Notes: generated by a model not told the origin, from the sequence alone. 64,000 nucleotides of DNA from Ampelocalamus luodianensis (GCA_036346255.1 CM070638.1:43990191-44054190), one strand, 5' to 3'. Shown: positions 36,062-49,830, counted from the first letter of the stretch. Translations and numbers: made by a program.

Positions 36062-38430
36062 TGTAACACCCCAGTCTAGAAGGGACCCAGAATGCTACTA
36101 ACTAGACATTAACAAGCTGAATTTTTTACAGAGTCTCCTTTGTATAGATAACTATCTTGAGGAAACAATGAATCTAATATGACAATATCCATTATTTCAA
36201 TAGCTAATTTCATTCAACCATGCAAAACTTGATACGCAAAGGAAGCAAGTCATAATCAAAATATGTTAATACCACTATTACAACGATAAATAAACCATTA
36301 ATCCAAATTAAGAATAATTCTCAACTAGTCTGTTTGTTTAAGAATGTTCGCAATATGATGTTCTTCCATTAGTATGAGTGGTAGTGTGTGCATCCAAACG
36401 AAACTACTTCCACCCATGCATGATGTTTCACTGAGTACCTAAAAATAAACAATTAAACAAGCGTGAGCCCAAGACTCAAACAAAGTACAACATAGAGGAA
36501 TATTGGCATAATCATGACAACAAACATAAACATAATCTTCTACATTAACCATAGACCACATTCTCGAATCTCATAACCAAACATTTCATATGCACATGGA
36601 TGCAAATGTTCAAATGTACATCACATATCATATTGCATTTTACCGGTAATGCAGACTATGCATCCGTCGATGCATACTCGAGCCTATGCCCATTGGCATA
36701 GGGACCACAAGCCCACATTCTCCGAATGTGGGGACCATAAGCCCGTCCAAAACATGACGGGGACCTGAAAGCATTGCTTGGTCACCACGTGACCAAGCCT
36801 CAATGATCGAACCATGATGCATATGAATCATGTCTAATATTCATCGAAACATGCATTGTAGGAAGTGAGAACATCTGTAAGTCATACTTTAACATAGACA
36901 AGCAATGCAGGAACGAGAACATAAACAACTCAGTCATCATCATAGACATGTATTTCATTAGCAAGATTATAAATAACTCATTTCCATACTCACAACCAAC
37001 AATAACGGCAACATTCATATCACACAATCAATATCATCACTCATTCATCATCTATCTACTAATTTGCACTTGCCTCAACCGTGCAAAGGTGGATGTCGAG
37101 GATAAGGTACTGCTCCCGGAGCCAAACCCACACCTGGACATACAATTGAGACATGCTAAGGCTACCATGTAAGTCTAATAACAAAACTATAAACACAAAA
37201 TGAGCACATCGTCCACTAAACGCGATCCCCAACTCTATTGCTAGCTGTCGGTTTTCTTTTCAGAGAACAGCCCCTTCGAAAAAATCATAACTAAATGTAC
37301 AGAAATCCAAATGGAGTGATCTTGGACAATCTGAAAAGGTTATTGAATTCCCCTTCTAAACCTAGTTGGTGAGGTTCTCTGATTCGGCCCTTTACTAGCC
37401 CGACCAAACCAAACAACAGAGTATCAATTCTCGCGTCGGGTCTCTGGACAGCAACAATGAAATTATCATAACTTTCTCTACGTTTGTCTGAATTTCATGA
37501 TCTTTAGTTTTCCTGAAATCTGGAAGGATTATCTACATTTTTTATTATGGTTAGCCCCTCTGATTTTTCCTCTAAATACACGATTAAGTCGAAACACTAA
37601 AACCTGTCAGACCAACCACCATTCCACAGCACAGACCCCCTAAGAAAACAAATCATAACTTTTGCTACAGAGGTCCAAATGATGTGATACTTGTCGGCAA
37701 TGAAAGTTAACGAGATAACCTACAACTCTCTAGGAGGTCCCAAGTTCTAATTCGGCACTTAACAATTTCTTATTTATTAAACAAGATGACTGCAGATTCT
37801 CGTCAGGATTCTGGACAAAAAACACTAAAAATAACATAACTTTTAACTCGAATGTCGGAATCCGGTGATCTTGGCCGCCACTGAAAGCTAAGAACAATAT
37901 CCACACTTCTCGAGGAGACGGGATTCCCAAATTATGCTTCTAAGGATGCGAAAATTGCCGCGCACTAAACTGGACAGAAAAGCAATCTAGCAGCAAAATT
38001 AAACGATCTGCTAAATGAAACCGTAAACGCATCTAAAACCAAAAGAACAGCGAAGAAACCTCTTTGTTACCCTTGAAGATCGCAGGAGGAGCTGCCGGGA
38101 GGTGGCTCAACCAAGGAAGAGGGGAGAGGCGGCGCAAGGGAGAGGGGAGGAGAACGGCGGCGCAAGAGGAGGCGGGGAGGGGCTGCGGCTTGGAGGAGGG
38201 AGGGGTTAGGGTTTGTGCCCCCTCATTGGCCTTGGCCGCCAGCCCATCGATGGGCCTCCGGCGAGCCCGGGCCCAGGTTGTCTAGCATTTGCGAAATCCC
38301 CCCTCGTTGGTTGCGTAAATAATTAACTCCCAAAAGGTCCGCCTCCTAAATCGACTTCTAAACAGATAATCCTTTAACTCAAAATTAACTCTCTCCTGGA
38401 AGTCCTTTCAAATACTTTTGGGGTATTACA
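36062..38430 (-). repeat. Element C 3' LTR (left copy, complete)
   Basis: 2369 bp. Contains the hairpin array (36635-36798), four or more 'aatcataacttttgctacag'-like modules (37280-37860) and a GC-rich block (38070-38280). Near-identical to 42372-42583 plus 52797-54438. Confidence 0.92.
36635..36798 (-). repeat. Hairpin array in C LTR
   Basis: Six successive inverted repeats (plus-strand reading): gcatt/aatgc (36635-36652), tatgcatc/gatgcata (36657-36676, loop cgtc), cctatgcc/ggcatagg (36683-36702), cccacatt/aatgtggg (36712-36732), cccgtc/gacggg (36742-36761), gcttggtcac/gtgaccaagc (36776-36798, loop cac). The last three match F; the second and third have different stems from F. Confidence 0.92.
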
Positions 38431-41400
38431 TTCTACCCCCCTTAAATAGAATTCGACCCCGAATCTAAACGTCGATCTACACAAAGGTAAACTGCGACTA
38501 GAACTTAACAACGGTAAGCAGATAGCCGTTGTAACGAATCAAATAATGCTCACGCATGAAATACTCCAACTCCCAAGTGGCCTCTCTAGGGGTGAGGACC
38601 ACAACACAAAGACGTGATACGGCGTCTGATCTAACACTCAACCCAACATTCTAGGTATAAACATCCGTAAAGACTCGAAGGTAAGATCCTGCTTGAAGGT
38701 CAACAATGTTAACGAAAACTCAAACTCCATATCACTCGGTACTCACTTGGCACCAAACATGCCCGGTGTTGCGTACATCGCGTATGGACCGAGACGGTCC
38801 TAACGATACGCCAACTTGCGGAAACAACCCAATGTATTTGGGGCAACCCCACCGGTGGTACGAACCACGCAACAAGCGCATAGAACACCAATTCTTGTTC
38901 CACCTCTCAATCGAACTTTTCACCCAAACAAAGATCACTTCCCTTAATGAGGACACATCACGTAACTCGCTTTAAACACACTCTTTACCGACAAGACCCA
39001 TCTGAAAATGAAGGACTCACCCGCAACTATGCGTTACATTTCGGTACTAAAAGAGAGTCAAATTCGAATCGAAGATTTATCACGAAAATCTTTCCACCTT
39101 CAAATTAGAAAATTTGCAAATAAACACCACGATCGCCAAAAGAGAAATCACTCGAATATCCAAATCCATCATTTCTTTTATTCTTTCTGAATAGATAAGA
39201 ACCACATAAGCCAACATAAAGTCAAGCCCAATTTGCGAAAGGCATCCGTCATAAACTCATAGCTCATAGAAGAATCAAGAGAGCGTTTCAGTACTCAAGG
39301 AAATAGATTTTTTTTTCCTCAATTTCTCCTTTAGAAATAGAATTTCTCTCAACTTTTTGGAATCCTGTTTCATCGCATAACACACTAACCCATCTCTCTT
39401 AACTTGGCGATCTCAACGCCAAACCCAAATCGAAACACCTTGTCTACACCTTTGAAACGGGACTCTGATGATCTCACAAAACCTTCTCTAACCGATTTCT
39501 TTTACTGACAAAATTCATTTAACAGATGGCACTCAGAAAGTATTCCCAAATTAGATCTCGCACACGATCATATCACCTCAACCCTTTTGAGAACAAACAT
39601 CTCAGATTTCACATCACACACTCTCATGTACTACACCAGAAGGGTGTTATCAACGATCATCCCCACTGATCGCAATCCACCCTCGTTCTACTTCCTCTAC
39701 ACATAATCTTTAGGCGACTCAAAGTTCTAGCATAACAATGCAAAGTCCACATTTAACCTTCAAGACTCTTGCAACTAACTTCTCATATAAAAGATAGGGA
39801 ATCCTCAGATTAAATCCCTAAAAATCCATAATTCCAGCATACTCACCCATTAACATCATCATGAAAATATTTTTCTTGACCAGTTTACCTTTACAAAGAT
39901 TATAACTCTCAAAAGGTTACTCGTTTAAAGCCAAATCACTCTTGACATTACTCAACATTTTCTATTATCCCATTAACTAACATGACGATTCGACTACTTT
40001 GTATTCCCAATCTCATTAAACCACATCATCAAGAATAACTTTCATAGCCTCGCAATACTACCAAATTGCGATACTCTAATAAACTGATCCAGATTTCCAT
40101 ACTTGCTAATTCTAATACTCGGTCAAAAAGAACATCAAATCTTGGACTACATCTCACTACAGGTCCTACTAGTTGCGACAACGAAATCTGTTAGCTCCAA
40201 AGACAAATATTCTTTTTAACTCAAATCCTCTCCAAGGATTATTCTAATAAATCGATTTATTACTCCAGGCCTCTCAGACAACTGACACCTAAGGGATCTA
40301 CTAGACCACCACTATCTAGATGCCAAATCACAACCGAAGAGACTTTACAATACAGTTCGGTTAACCCTTTCTTAGAAGAAAAGGCAAAAAAAGAAAAAGA
40401 TTTCAGCACAAAGGAAAACATTACCACTCACAGTAGTTACAAGATCAAGAGAAACAATCAGATAAAACTGTTCTCGAAAACCAAAAGATATGTTCAAAGT
40501 TGAGGGCGCATGTCCCACAAGCAGAGAATATCAAACCTCGGACGAGAATAAAACACCGCTTTTAAGATTCGGGAAAACTCTTATGGGCAAGAACAAAAGT
40601 TTTAGACAAACTTCAATAATCTGCAAGTTACAAAACTTTACTTCATTCTCAAATACTTCTACTTCACTCGATTTTCGTTGGTTACTGACATCACTATGCC
40701 AATTCGACAAATAGTATTTGAAGATCTCATCACATAAACCACTTAGGAACTAATAAAACCTCTCAACACGTCACTTTGCTCTAAACAAATTCAGCTACCA
40801 CATCAACATGAGGTCTGAAAGATCACAAACACGAACTAGAAACATACTCATTTAATCAATATCCGTGAGTGATCCGGTCCTTTATGCAAAACATTCAATA
40901 TTATCATCATAATTCCTTCTTGACAATCACACTAATAAAGAAACAATACATTCTTAGTGAGACTCATCTTAGCCTCTTATCCCATCATAAACTTCTCCTA
41001 AAGAAACACAAGCCACAAGGTTGAAACAAACCTATTTTAACTAGTTCATACTATCAAATAATAATTTCGCATAGCACACTATCGAGGCCACTTACTCATT
41101 CATCCACTCAACCATTAGTGTTACTCACACCCGCTCCAACTATCATTAACAATTGTCAATTGTATGTATCATGTATGCAAATAGGGTCCTACTTCTATTT
41201 GTAGTCACATAACCATCTATAAACACAAAGTCAACATTTAATAATCTCATCTTCTGTACAACAGGGTTTCACAACATGCTACCTCAACGTTCGCCTAATC
41301 TAATATACATGTTTCAATCTAGCAATTATGTATGATCATCAAGTAACCAGTTTATGAAAATTTCCAAATTTGATATCCTCTAAGGCATCGTTCAAACACA

Positions 41401-42371
41401 TTCTTAACATAACCATCACTAATGGGTAGGCTAATCCATTGAGATACATTACTCCGTGTTATCCAATAAATCTACCCGATTTCACAATCCTAACGATCAG
41501 ACCAAGTCATCAATATTCCACACCTCTTAATAACTCTATTGATTCCAACTAAATATTGTCATACTCATAGTCATAGCTCATCAAGAACTACTAGAAGACT
41601 ACCTCCACTTATTCAACTTTCCTTGTTAAGGATCTTAGTTAAGATCGATCATGCACATACTACAGACTCAACTTGATAACTCATAACACAACCATTAATT
41701 TTTCAACTCTCAAAATACCCAAGAGAGATACGTTGAGTCAAAACCTTCATGTACTAAAGGACTTGCAAAAGGAAACTTTCATTAACCAAAAACATCAAGC
41801 GAATAAATAGGTCAAGTCTTCCAATAAGAAAAACAAAACTCCCATACAAAGGTCAATCTTGACAATTAGCAAAGTTCACCAATCGTGAGAATAACTCAAC
41901 GATTGGGAAAACAATAATTGATTTATGGGACAAATTAAGCTAATGGAAACACACCAATAATTTCAAAGCAACCCATCAATCGTGAACGGATAAGAGTTGA
42001 CCAAATTCAAATTCAAGGAAGAGAACAACTCTTTAAAAGATTCTCACTATCGACTGTACTAAGATATCCGAGGTAGCACTTCCTATTCCCACTCCACGAA
42101 TGGTGGTGTAACTGGTAAAGCCGTGGTCACAACCACGACCTTAACCTCTCAACATCGATTATTCCCACTCATAATAATCATAATAATTAATTAATTAAGC
42201 GGATAAACTCAATTCATGTCAAGAATCATCAAAACGATATAATGAAACGAATGCAATGATTGGCCCATCCCCATCCTTTGTGCACTAGTGTGTCAAACTT
42301 TTAAGTTGATTAACATTAGCAATTTTAAATAACCTAGTCACCATGGACCTACAGCCCGCTCGATACCAAGC
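38431..42371 (-). other. Non-coding interior of element C
   Basis: About 3.94 kb, homologous to F's interior in reverse orientation, with the same sense-strand bias (G over C on the minus strand). A decayed integrase-tail trace on the minus strand (about 38930-38770: SIERWN, KYIGLFPQVGVSLG) sits next to the polypurine-like tract and LTR. Otherwise no coding signal. The primer site (minus strand CTTGGTATCGAGC, 42358-42370) lacks one A, as in F. Confidence 0.75.
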
Positions 42372-42583
42372 AGTAACACTGATCCCGAAGGGACCCGAAT
42401 GCTACTAACTAGACATTAACAATGAATTTTTTCAGAGTCTCCTTTGTATAGATAACTATACCGAGGAAACAATGATCTAATATGACAATATCCATTATTT
42501 CAATAGCTAATTTCATTCAACCATGCAAAACTTGATACGCAAAGGAAGCAAGTCATAATCAAAATATGTTAATACCACTATTA
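42372..42583 (-). repeat. Element C 5' LTR, piece left of G
   Basis: Matches 36062-36280. It ends after 'accactatta', where G begins (two extra T bases, then TGTAACACC). Confidence 0.85.
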
Positions 42584-42585
42584 TT

Positions 42586-44982
42586 TGTAACACCACGCCA
42601 AACAGAAGCCAAGATGCCACCTAGTTATTCTAACAATCTACACATTTCGGAAGAATATGAAATAACTATATCAACCAACCGACATTAACATAATCAAGAT
42701 ATGGTGAAGGTATCCTTCCTTCATCTTCTAAGTTATTTAATCTTGAGAAACATTAAAGAAGGTTCACATGCGAATAAATCAACATCATAGCGGAGAAGGT
42801 ATCCTTCCTTCTCCAATTAAAGTTTAATTATTACAATTCAGCGATTAACGAATGTAATATTGAACTAGAATTATGTCTTGAACATGAAATTGGTGATGTA
42901 GACAAGTAGTGTGTGTCTACTCCTCCCAAGAGAATCTCATCAACGATCACCTAGAAATAGACGAAACAACGCAAGGGTGAGTCCAAGACTCAACAAGTAC
43001 AATGATCAATAAAACATTTATCAATACGAATAAGACATGCTCGGCATCAACATTGGTCATAACACAAATGAGTGCATATGAAGACATGACATGAATGTTT
43101 AAAATCAAGGGAATGGATGCACACACATATACGGTATAGTCGGTGAACACCGTCGGTGTTCACTCAAGCCCGCATCTTAACAAAAATGCGGGATCCATTT
43201 CCGTATGAAGAACGTTTCATACGGGTGTCCAACATTGCCCATCTTGGAATTAATGGGTCTTACTCAACCATCCGGAATTGATGGTCTTCCTCATCCACTC
43301 CGTGGACGGCAAATGAAAATGAATGCATGAAACAACTTATTGCATTAAACATTACCATCATTTCTATTCATGAATTCAACACAAGATACAAAACATGAAT
43401 ATCTCACTTCATACTACACAAAAGTTATCACAGCACGATCATATCAATAACCACAATGCACAACCAGTTCGATTAACAAAGTACTTGCCTTCGCGTTGAG
43501 ACGCGTTAGGGCAGCGATGGCGTTCCTAAATTCAAGCTCCGCGCCTAACCAATGAAATACATTCAATAAGAACACCAGAAAAATACCCATTTCTACTAAT
43601 CAACGCTATACACCGCTTCCCTGAAGACTCTAGTCGTTAGTACAAAACTTAAACTGAAATCAACAATTCTGTCATAACTTAATTCTGGACAGCGGTACAG
43701 TAATTGGCATAACTTAAGATCTGGAAGTCGAAACGAGGTGAATCCAATTTCTGTAGCTTCTAACTGACTAAACTACAATACTCTAGTTGACGTGATAAAC
43801 CAATTTGGCCAATTTAAAAGGCTAACAGTTGTTTGAAATAGCAGTACAGAAACTGTCCGAACATAATAAACAGTAGTACTAAAACATCCATAACTTTTAA
43901 ACTACAACTCCAAATTGAGTGTTCTTTAACAATCTGAAAAGTTTATGGAACTACCTACAATAACCTAGTTGGCACGACATTCAAATTTTGCCTTTAACAA
44001 AAAGTGGCACACGGGTCAAAATTAAAGATATAAACTGACATACAAATCTGGACAGACAGACCTTCAAACTGGACAGTCACAATGAAAGGTGCATAACTTT
44101 TGATCTATAAACCCAAATGAGGTGTTCTTTATCAATACTGAAAGCTAGTGATATCACCTTCAAAATATGTTATGGGCAAGACCTTTGAATCACCCTCTAA
44201 CTAGGCCATAAATCAACCTATACAGAGACTGCTAATTCTCGTTAGGATTCTGGACAGCAGATAGTAAATCTATCATAACTTTTGACTCGAAAGTCGGAAT
44301 GAGGTGATCTCGGCGGCCACCGAAAGCTAAGAGTATCCTCTAGCTAACTCTAGGAGACCAGAATCCCAAATTCTGGCCCTAAGAACATGAAACAGAGCCC
44401 GAAACATACTGGACAGAAACAGATTTTTAATCGCAGCGAGTCTGCCTAAACAAATAAGGATCCAAATCGCTTCTACCAACAAACAAACAATGAGACTCGC
44501 ATCGTTACCCTTGCTGCAACCAGGAGTAGGTAGAAGAACCACGAAGAAGACGATCTCCCTCCTTTTCACCTCTTTTGCCCCAAGCGAGCTGCTGTCCTCC
44601 TCAACTCCTTGCGCAACCGGCAGCGGGAGAAGGTCCGAAGGTAGGTTGGAGAGGCAAACCAGCAGGGGCCAGCACCAATGGAGATTGGGGGCGACTCCTA
44701 GGGGCAGGGCGTGAGGGGGAAGAGAGGAGGATGGGAGGGGGCGGCGGCCAAAGGGGAAAAGAGGGGGTTCGGCCAAGAGGAGAATAAAAGGAGGAAAAGG
44801 GTGGTTAGGGTTTGGAGGGGGAGGGGCGCATGGGCCAAGCCCAAGAGGGAGGTGCTGGCCGGCCACTAGGCAAGGAAGGCCTGGCCGGAGGCCCAAACCC
44901 AGAAACTGCTCCAAAAGCCGGAAAAAGAACTCGCAATTTTTTCCCGATTCAACTCCCTCTGAACGAAACTCGGAGTATTACA
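42586..44982 (-). repeat. Element G LTR, left copy
   Basis: Pairs with 50027-52450. Starts TGTAACACC and ends CGGAGTATTACA on the plus strand. It holds the hairpin array (43128-43316), repeated 'cataacttttgatctataaa'-like modules (43670-44290) and a purine-rich block (44700-44890). It differs from the right copy mainly by short indels in CCG/CAG/CTG contexts. Confidence 0.92.
43128..43316 (-). repeat. Hairpin array in G LTR, left copy
   Basis: Same order of inverted repeats as 50577-50761, with several stems shortened by one base (e.g. tttccgtat against tttcccgtat, accatccgg against accatcctgg). Confidence 0.85.
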
Positions 44983-45070
44983 GTCTACCCCCCTTAACAG
45001 AATTCGACCTCGAATTCTAACCAACGAGATGAACACAGGAATGGAATACTAACAAGTTGGAAGCAAAGGT

Positions 45071-45460
45071 TTAGCACATACCGGAAATGAATAGGTCAGG
45101 ATACTGCTCGCGCATGCGAGACTCTAACTCCCAAGTGGCTTCCCTCTCGGACTGATGAGACCAAAGAACCTTGACATACTTCAATGTCTTGTTCCTCAGA
45201 ACCCGCTCTGACTCTTCCAAAATTTTCACTGGTCGGGACTCAAACGTAAGGTCCTGCTCAATGATCAAGGGCTCCAGCGGAATAGCATGCTCCGGGTCTC
45301 TCAAGAACTTCCTCAACATTGATACGTGGAACACATTATGAACTCCTTGCATGGATTCCGGAAGATCCAAGCGGTAAGCCAATTTCCCAATTCTTGCCAC
45401 AACTGGAAACGGTCCGATGTACCTTGGGCTAAGCTTCCCTTTAGTACCGAACGCACTCAC
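45071..45460 (-). pseudogene. Element G integrase tail and chromodomain
   Basis: 130-codon open segment: GKLSPRYIGPFPVVARIGKL, YRLDLPESMQGVHNVFHVSM, LRKFLRDPEHAIPLEPL, VKILEESERVLRNKTLKYVK and VLWSHQSEREATWELESRMR. This is the chromodomain-bearing C-terminus of chromovirus integrase, ending 88 bp before the LTR. Intact in itself, but separated from the catalytic core by frame breaks to its right. Confidence 0.92.
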
Positions 45461-46380
45461 GCCTTTGGTAGGCGATACCCTCGAAGAACCTCGTTTCCAC
45501 TTCGAATTCCAACTCGCCTTCTCACATCTCGCATAACTCTTACGCGGCTTTGAGCAATGAGCGATTCTTCCGATCTCGCTACTCTAACCACGGTTTCTGA
45601 ACCTGATCGGGACCCAAAACAGCCCGCTCTCCAAGCGCATCCCAACACAATGGAGATGCATCTCGCCCATAGAGAACCTCAAATGGTGCAGCTCGAATCT
45701 GGCGTGATAGCTATTGTTATAGGCGAACTCGCCAAAGCCGGTGATCTTCCCAACCCCTTCCAGATAAAACACAACACCGAGCATATCTTCTAAGGTTTGG
45801 ATTATGCGCTCGGTGACCATCCGTGCGAGGGTGGAATGCGATACTAAGACGGAGTTGCGTGCCCAAAGCACTCGCAAGCTCTCCCAAAACTTGGAAACAA
45901 ATTTGGCATCTCGGTGGAAACAATAGTCTTTGGCACCCGTGCAAACGTACTATCTCTCGCACATAGAGTGGAGCCAAATCGCTCAGAATTGGTGGTTCGA
46001 ATAGGAATGAAATGTGCGACTTCTTGAACCGATCCACTATAACCCATATAGCATCTTTCCTCGCTGAGTGCGAGGTAAACCAACCACAAAATCCATGGAG
46101 ATGTCATCCCATGGCCACACCGAACCTCTAAAGGTTGCAACAATCCTGCCGGCCGCTTATGTTCAGCCTTAACCATTGGCGAGAACCCACACGAGGCCAC
46201 ATCTGCGCAATATCGACTTTCATTCTCTTCCACGAAACTCTTCTTCAAATCTTTGTACATTTTGGTCTCACTGGATGTACTCAGTATACGTGTCTGGTGT
46301 GCTTCCTTTAGAATCTCATCTTTAACTGTGCCCTCGTGGCACACAAAGGCGACCTTTAAATCGCAAAGCACCAGAATCAT
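45461..46380 (-). pseudogene. Element G integrase core, frame-broken
   Basis: Minus-strand pieces in all three frames: the zinc-binding region near 46380-46190 (VKDEILKEAHQTR, ESRYCADVASC), the core near 46110-45850 (DRFKKSHISFL-like, SDLAPLYVREIVRLHG) and the region before the tail (FAYNNSYHARFELHHLRF, 45760-45680). Frequent small deletions break it. Many fall where CTG/CAG/CCG would be expected, so part of the damage could be base-calling error. Confidence 0.75.
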
Positions 46381-47458
46381 CTATACCAAAATGGCCTTGC
46401 TTGCCTTCATCTAGGCGCTTCCTCACACGCTGGAGCATCTGATCATGTTGTTGTGCCTCCCGCACTCGAGCTGGCAAAGCTGTCTCAAGAAGCAAACATG
46501 TCTCAGCATGGGCGGTACCCGCGAAACAAAAGGAGATATCCATACGCTCAAAATCAGCAATAAGGCAACTGAGAGCAGGAGGTGTCGCCTTGCGACTCAG
46601 GGCATCTGCTACAACATTAGCCTTGCCTGGGTGATACTGAATGGTGAGATCATAGTCCTTTATCAACTCCAACCATCTCCTCTGCCTCAGGTTCAAATCT
46701 TTCTGAGTAAAGATGTATTTCAGACTCTTGTGATCAGTGAATATATCACAAGATTCGCCATACAAATAATGACGCCAAATCTTCAATGCAAGAACCACTG
46801 CGGCCAACTCTAAATCGTGAGTAGGATAATTCTGCTCATGCTCTCTCAACTGTCTCGATGCATAAGCAATCACCTTGCCGTCCTGCATGAGCACACAACC
46901 AAGACCAACTCTGGACGCATCTGAATAAATTGTGAAACGCTTCCCTGGCTCGGGAAAGGTAAGAATTGGAGCGGTCACCAACCTCTCCTTCAGGGTACAA
47001 AAACTGTGCTCACAAGCATCACACCACTGAAATTTGATACCCTTCTGTGTCAACTGGGACAACGGTCTAGCAATGGTTGAAAATCCCTCCACAAAACGCC
47101 GATAATAACCAGCTAAGCCCAGAAAACTCCTCACTTCTTTGACGTTGGTTGGACGTTTCCACTCTACCACTATCGAAATCTTGTTAGGGTCAACTGAAAT
47201 ACCTTCTTGATTGATGACATGGCCCAAAAATCCAACTTCAGAAATCCAGAATTCACATTTCTTCAGTTTGGCATAAAATTGGTTCACTCTCAGGGTCTCA
47301 AGTACCAATCTCAGATGCTGAGCATGATCTTCTTTCGTCTTGGAATAAATCAAGATGTCATCAATGAATACTACGACGAAATCATCAAGGTAAGGGTGCA
47401 ACATACTATTCATGGCTTCCATGAAAACTGCAGGAGCATTGGTTAGCCCAAAAGACAT
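46322..47458 (-). pseudogene. Element G reverse transcriptase C-half and RNase H
   Basis: A clean 378-codon frame. MSFGLTNAPAVFMEAMN and the catalytic FIDDILIYS lie at residues ~1-45, the thumb GFLGHVIN at ~75, the connection FLGLAGYYRRFVEGFSTIAR at ~112. RNase H has YSDAS (~180), DLELAAVVLALKIWRHYLYG (~210), TDHKSLKY (~240) and NVVADALSRK (~290). All RNase H acidic residues are visible. The first half of reverse transcriptase lies upstream (47459-47700) and is broken. Confidence 0.93.
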
Positions 47459-48370
47459 AACCTTATACTCAAAATGACCATACCTTGTAGAGAAGGCTGT
47501 CTTCTCAATATCTTGCTCTCAAACTCTAATCTGATTATAACCTGACTGAAGGTCAATTTTGGAGAATATTTTAGCTCCCTTCAATCGATCAAAGAGATCC
47601 TCAATACGGGCAAAGGATATTTATTCTTCACGCTTGCTTGGTTAAGAGCCGTAATCCACACACATACGCCAACTACCGTCCTTCTTCTTAGTGAAAAGAA
47701 CAGAGCTCCCACGGCGAAACACTACGCGAATCAAACCTTTGGATAGCAAATCATCCAATTGCTTTTCAACTCCTCCCAAAAGGACGCGCCAAACGATATG
47801 GAGATATAGAAATAGGTCGGGTTCGGAACAAGATCTATCAGGAACTCCACTTTACGCTCGGGAGGCATTCCAGAAGCTCTACCGAAAAACATCGGAAACT
47901 CAATCACTACGTAACATCTTCAATACGAAGTGGAGATTCGACTTCTCGCTAAGGGACCAAAGCATCCCAATGGTTGAGGCTCGACGACGGGAAACAAACT
48001 AGCCAACACGAACAAGGAATCAAGCGCGCTACCACGAAAAACCAGTTCTTCACCGATGGAGCTGCAAAGTCACCGTCTTCCAAAAGCAACAAATCTTGGC
48101 ACGATAATTGAATAACCATCCATACCCAAAATAACATCAAAAGGTGATAATGAATCACCATAAGGTTGGCGATGAAATTCTCATCTTCAATAGTGATAGT
48201 ACACCAGGACACGTGTAGAACTAGATATGAGACCAGGAGAACCGACTACCACGGACTCAAAAATACGTTGCAAACTCAAACCCGCCCTTCTAGCAAACTC
48301 TAAGGACACAAAGAATAAGTAGCTCCGAATCAAATAGTACGAAAGCCTCATGTGAATCAACTAGTAAGGT
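47459..48370 (-). pseudogene. Element G protease to reverse transcriptase N-half, broken
   Basis: The minus strand near 47700-47460 carries decayed reverse transcriptase fingers (KKDGSWRMCVDY-like, then a stop; IFSKIDLQSGYNQIRV-like, then stops). 47700-48370 would encode the protease and linker, but only scattered similarity is visible and no DSG motif could be fixed. Confidence 0.65.
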
Positions 48371-49830
48371 ACCTATCACCACATCGACGGCCTGAGATCG
48401 GGAGTAGGCATGGCGTAGACCCCATGGGTGCCGGAGCGGAAGACGCGCAAAGACTCTGTGAAGGATGAGCGAGGCTGCTGCAGGAGAAGCATACGAAGGT
48501 GGTGCAGACAGGCGGGGTTCGAGAGAACCCAGAAGGAGGCGCAGGAGTAAAAGCTGCAGGAGGAGCCCATCTCGACAAAACCGAGGCACGGGAGGTGCGG
48601 CTAGAGTCTCATCTCGAGCCCGAGGTGCTTTGGAAGAAGACGAATCGAATCGCTTCCCACTTGATGATGCTCTGGGTTCTGTTTGCAAATCGATGCTTTG
48701 TGGCCTTCCCGCCACACCGACGACACGTCCCTCGAAAGAACACTCAAGACCGGTGACCTCTCCACATCTCAAACATTTCATACCTTGTCCGGGACGGACG
48801 CAAGGCGAGTGTAGTCGACGACGTGCGTGGCGCCGAGAAAGAAGGCGCCATCTTGAGTGAAGCAGACCGGCGACTCCTTGAAATCTCTTGGATGCAGTCG
48901 AGAAGACCCGCCTCCACCACTAAAGCTCGCTCGCCACCGCTGAACCACCAACAGAAGCAGTGCCACTAGCCGATCTGCGTCTGCGAAGGAAGATTCTCAC
49001 CAACTCCATCCTCTAGCTTGCTCAACCACCGCATGAAATCACGCAAGACGATGCCCCAGACCGGCGATACTCCGAACGAGACCCCGACGGAACCTCTTGG
49101 CCTTCTCCATATCATCATTGGCTACCGCCGTACAAAGCGTGCAGTCGTTGAACTCACCTCATACTCGATCATCGACCTATGACCACGAGTCAACGTCGGA
49201 AAGATCGCTCCATCTTCTCCACGAAAGAATCCGGATAGTACTTGGCTCTAAATTGCCCCACAAAACTTCCCAAGTAATCGGTCCCCTGCTGGGTCTGGCG
49301 AGACAAACCCCTTCCCACGGATATCGGCTTGGCCCTTCGGTTGAAAGGCCACAAACGAACCCTTTGCACTGAGTTCATCTCCAACGCGTCAAACTGTCGC
49401 TCCATGTACCGGAGCCAATCTGCTGCCTGAACTGGGGTACCCGCCCAATCAAAAGTGTCAAGTCGAAGTGACATCCACTCGCGGAGACTTATCCTAGTCT
49501 CGGGTGGAACCGCTGCAACGACCGGACTCGCTGCGGAGACAACAAAGAGCAGCAGAGCGCAGGGAACAACGGCAGAAGAGAAGCGGCGGGATGAGTCGCG
49601 CGCATCTGCCGACGAGCGGCTCGTTCTCCCTCGAAGATTCGAATAATAATAGCCGACGCCGCTGGGCATCCACGGCCGGCGCAGCAACTTGAGCTTCGGT
49701 GGGTGAGCGGTGAAGCAACCTCCTCAGCAGATTCCACCGGCCTCTTCTGCGGAAGTTCTAAACAACCGGACCACGTCCACGATCGCGACCACGGCGTGAC
49801 GACCACGTCCTCTACCTCTCGCCATCTAAG
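48371..49830 (-). pseudogene. Element G gag, heavily frame-broken
   Basis: Gag-like blocks on the minus strand: 49480-49190 with SLREWMSLRLDTFDWAGTPV, WLRYMERQFDALEMN and FRAKYYPDSFVEKMERSF (capsid core), and a zinc-knuckle trace near 48781-48700 (MKCLRCGEVTGLEC). Regions between shift frame often. The gag start would be near 49830 (a Met-Ala-Arg-Gly-type start is suggested), 200 bp from the LTR. Confidence 0.7.

Noticed and set aside
44327..44914. 195-codon minus-strand frame in a G LTR (also 51967-52383)
   Set aside because: Pro/Leu-rich composition from a GC-rich LTR block; frame not kept between the two LTR copies; no start context or domain.
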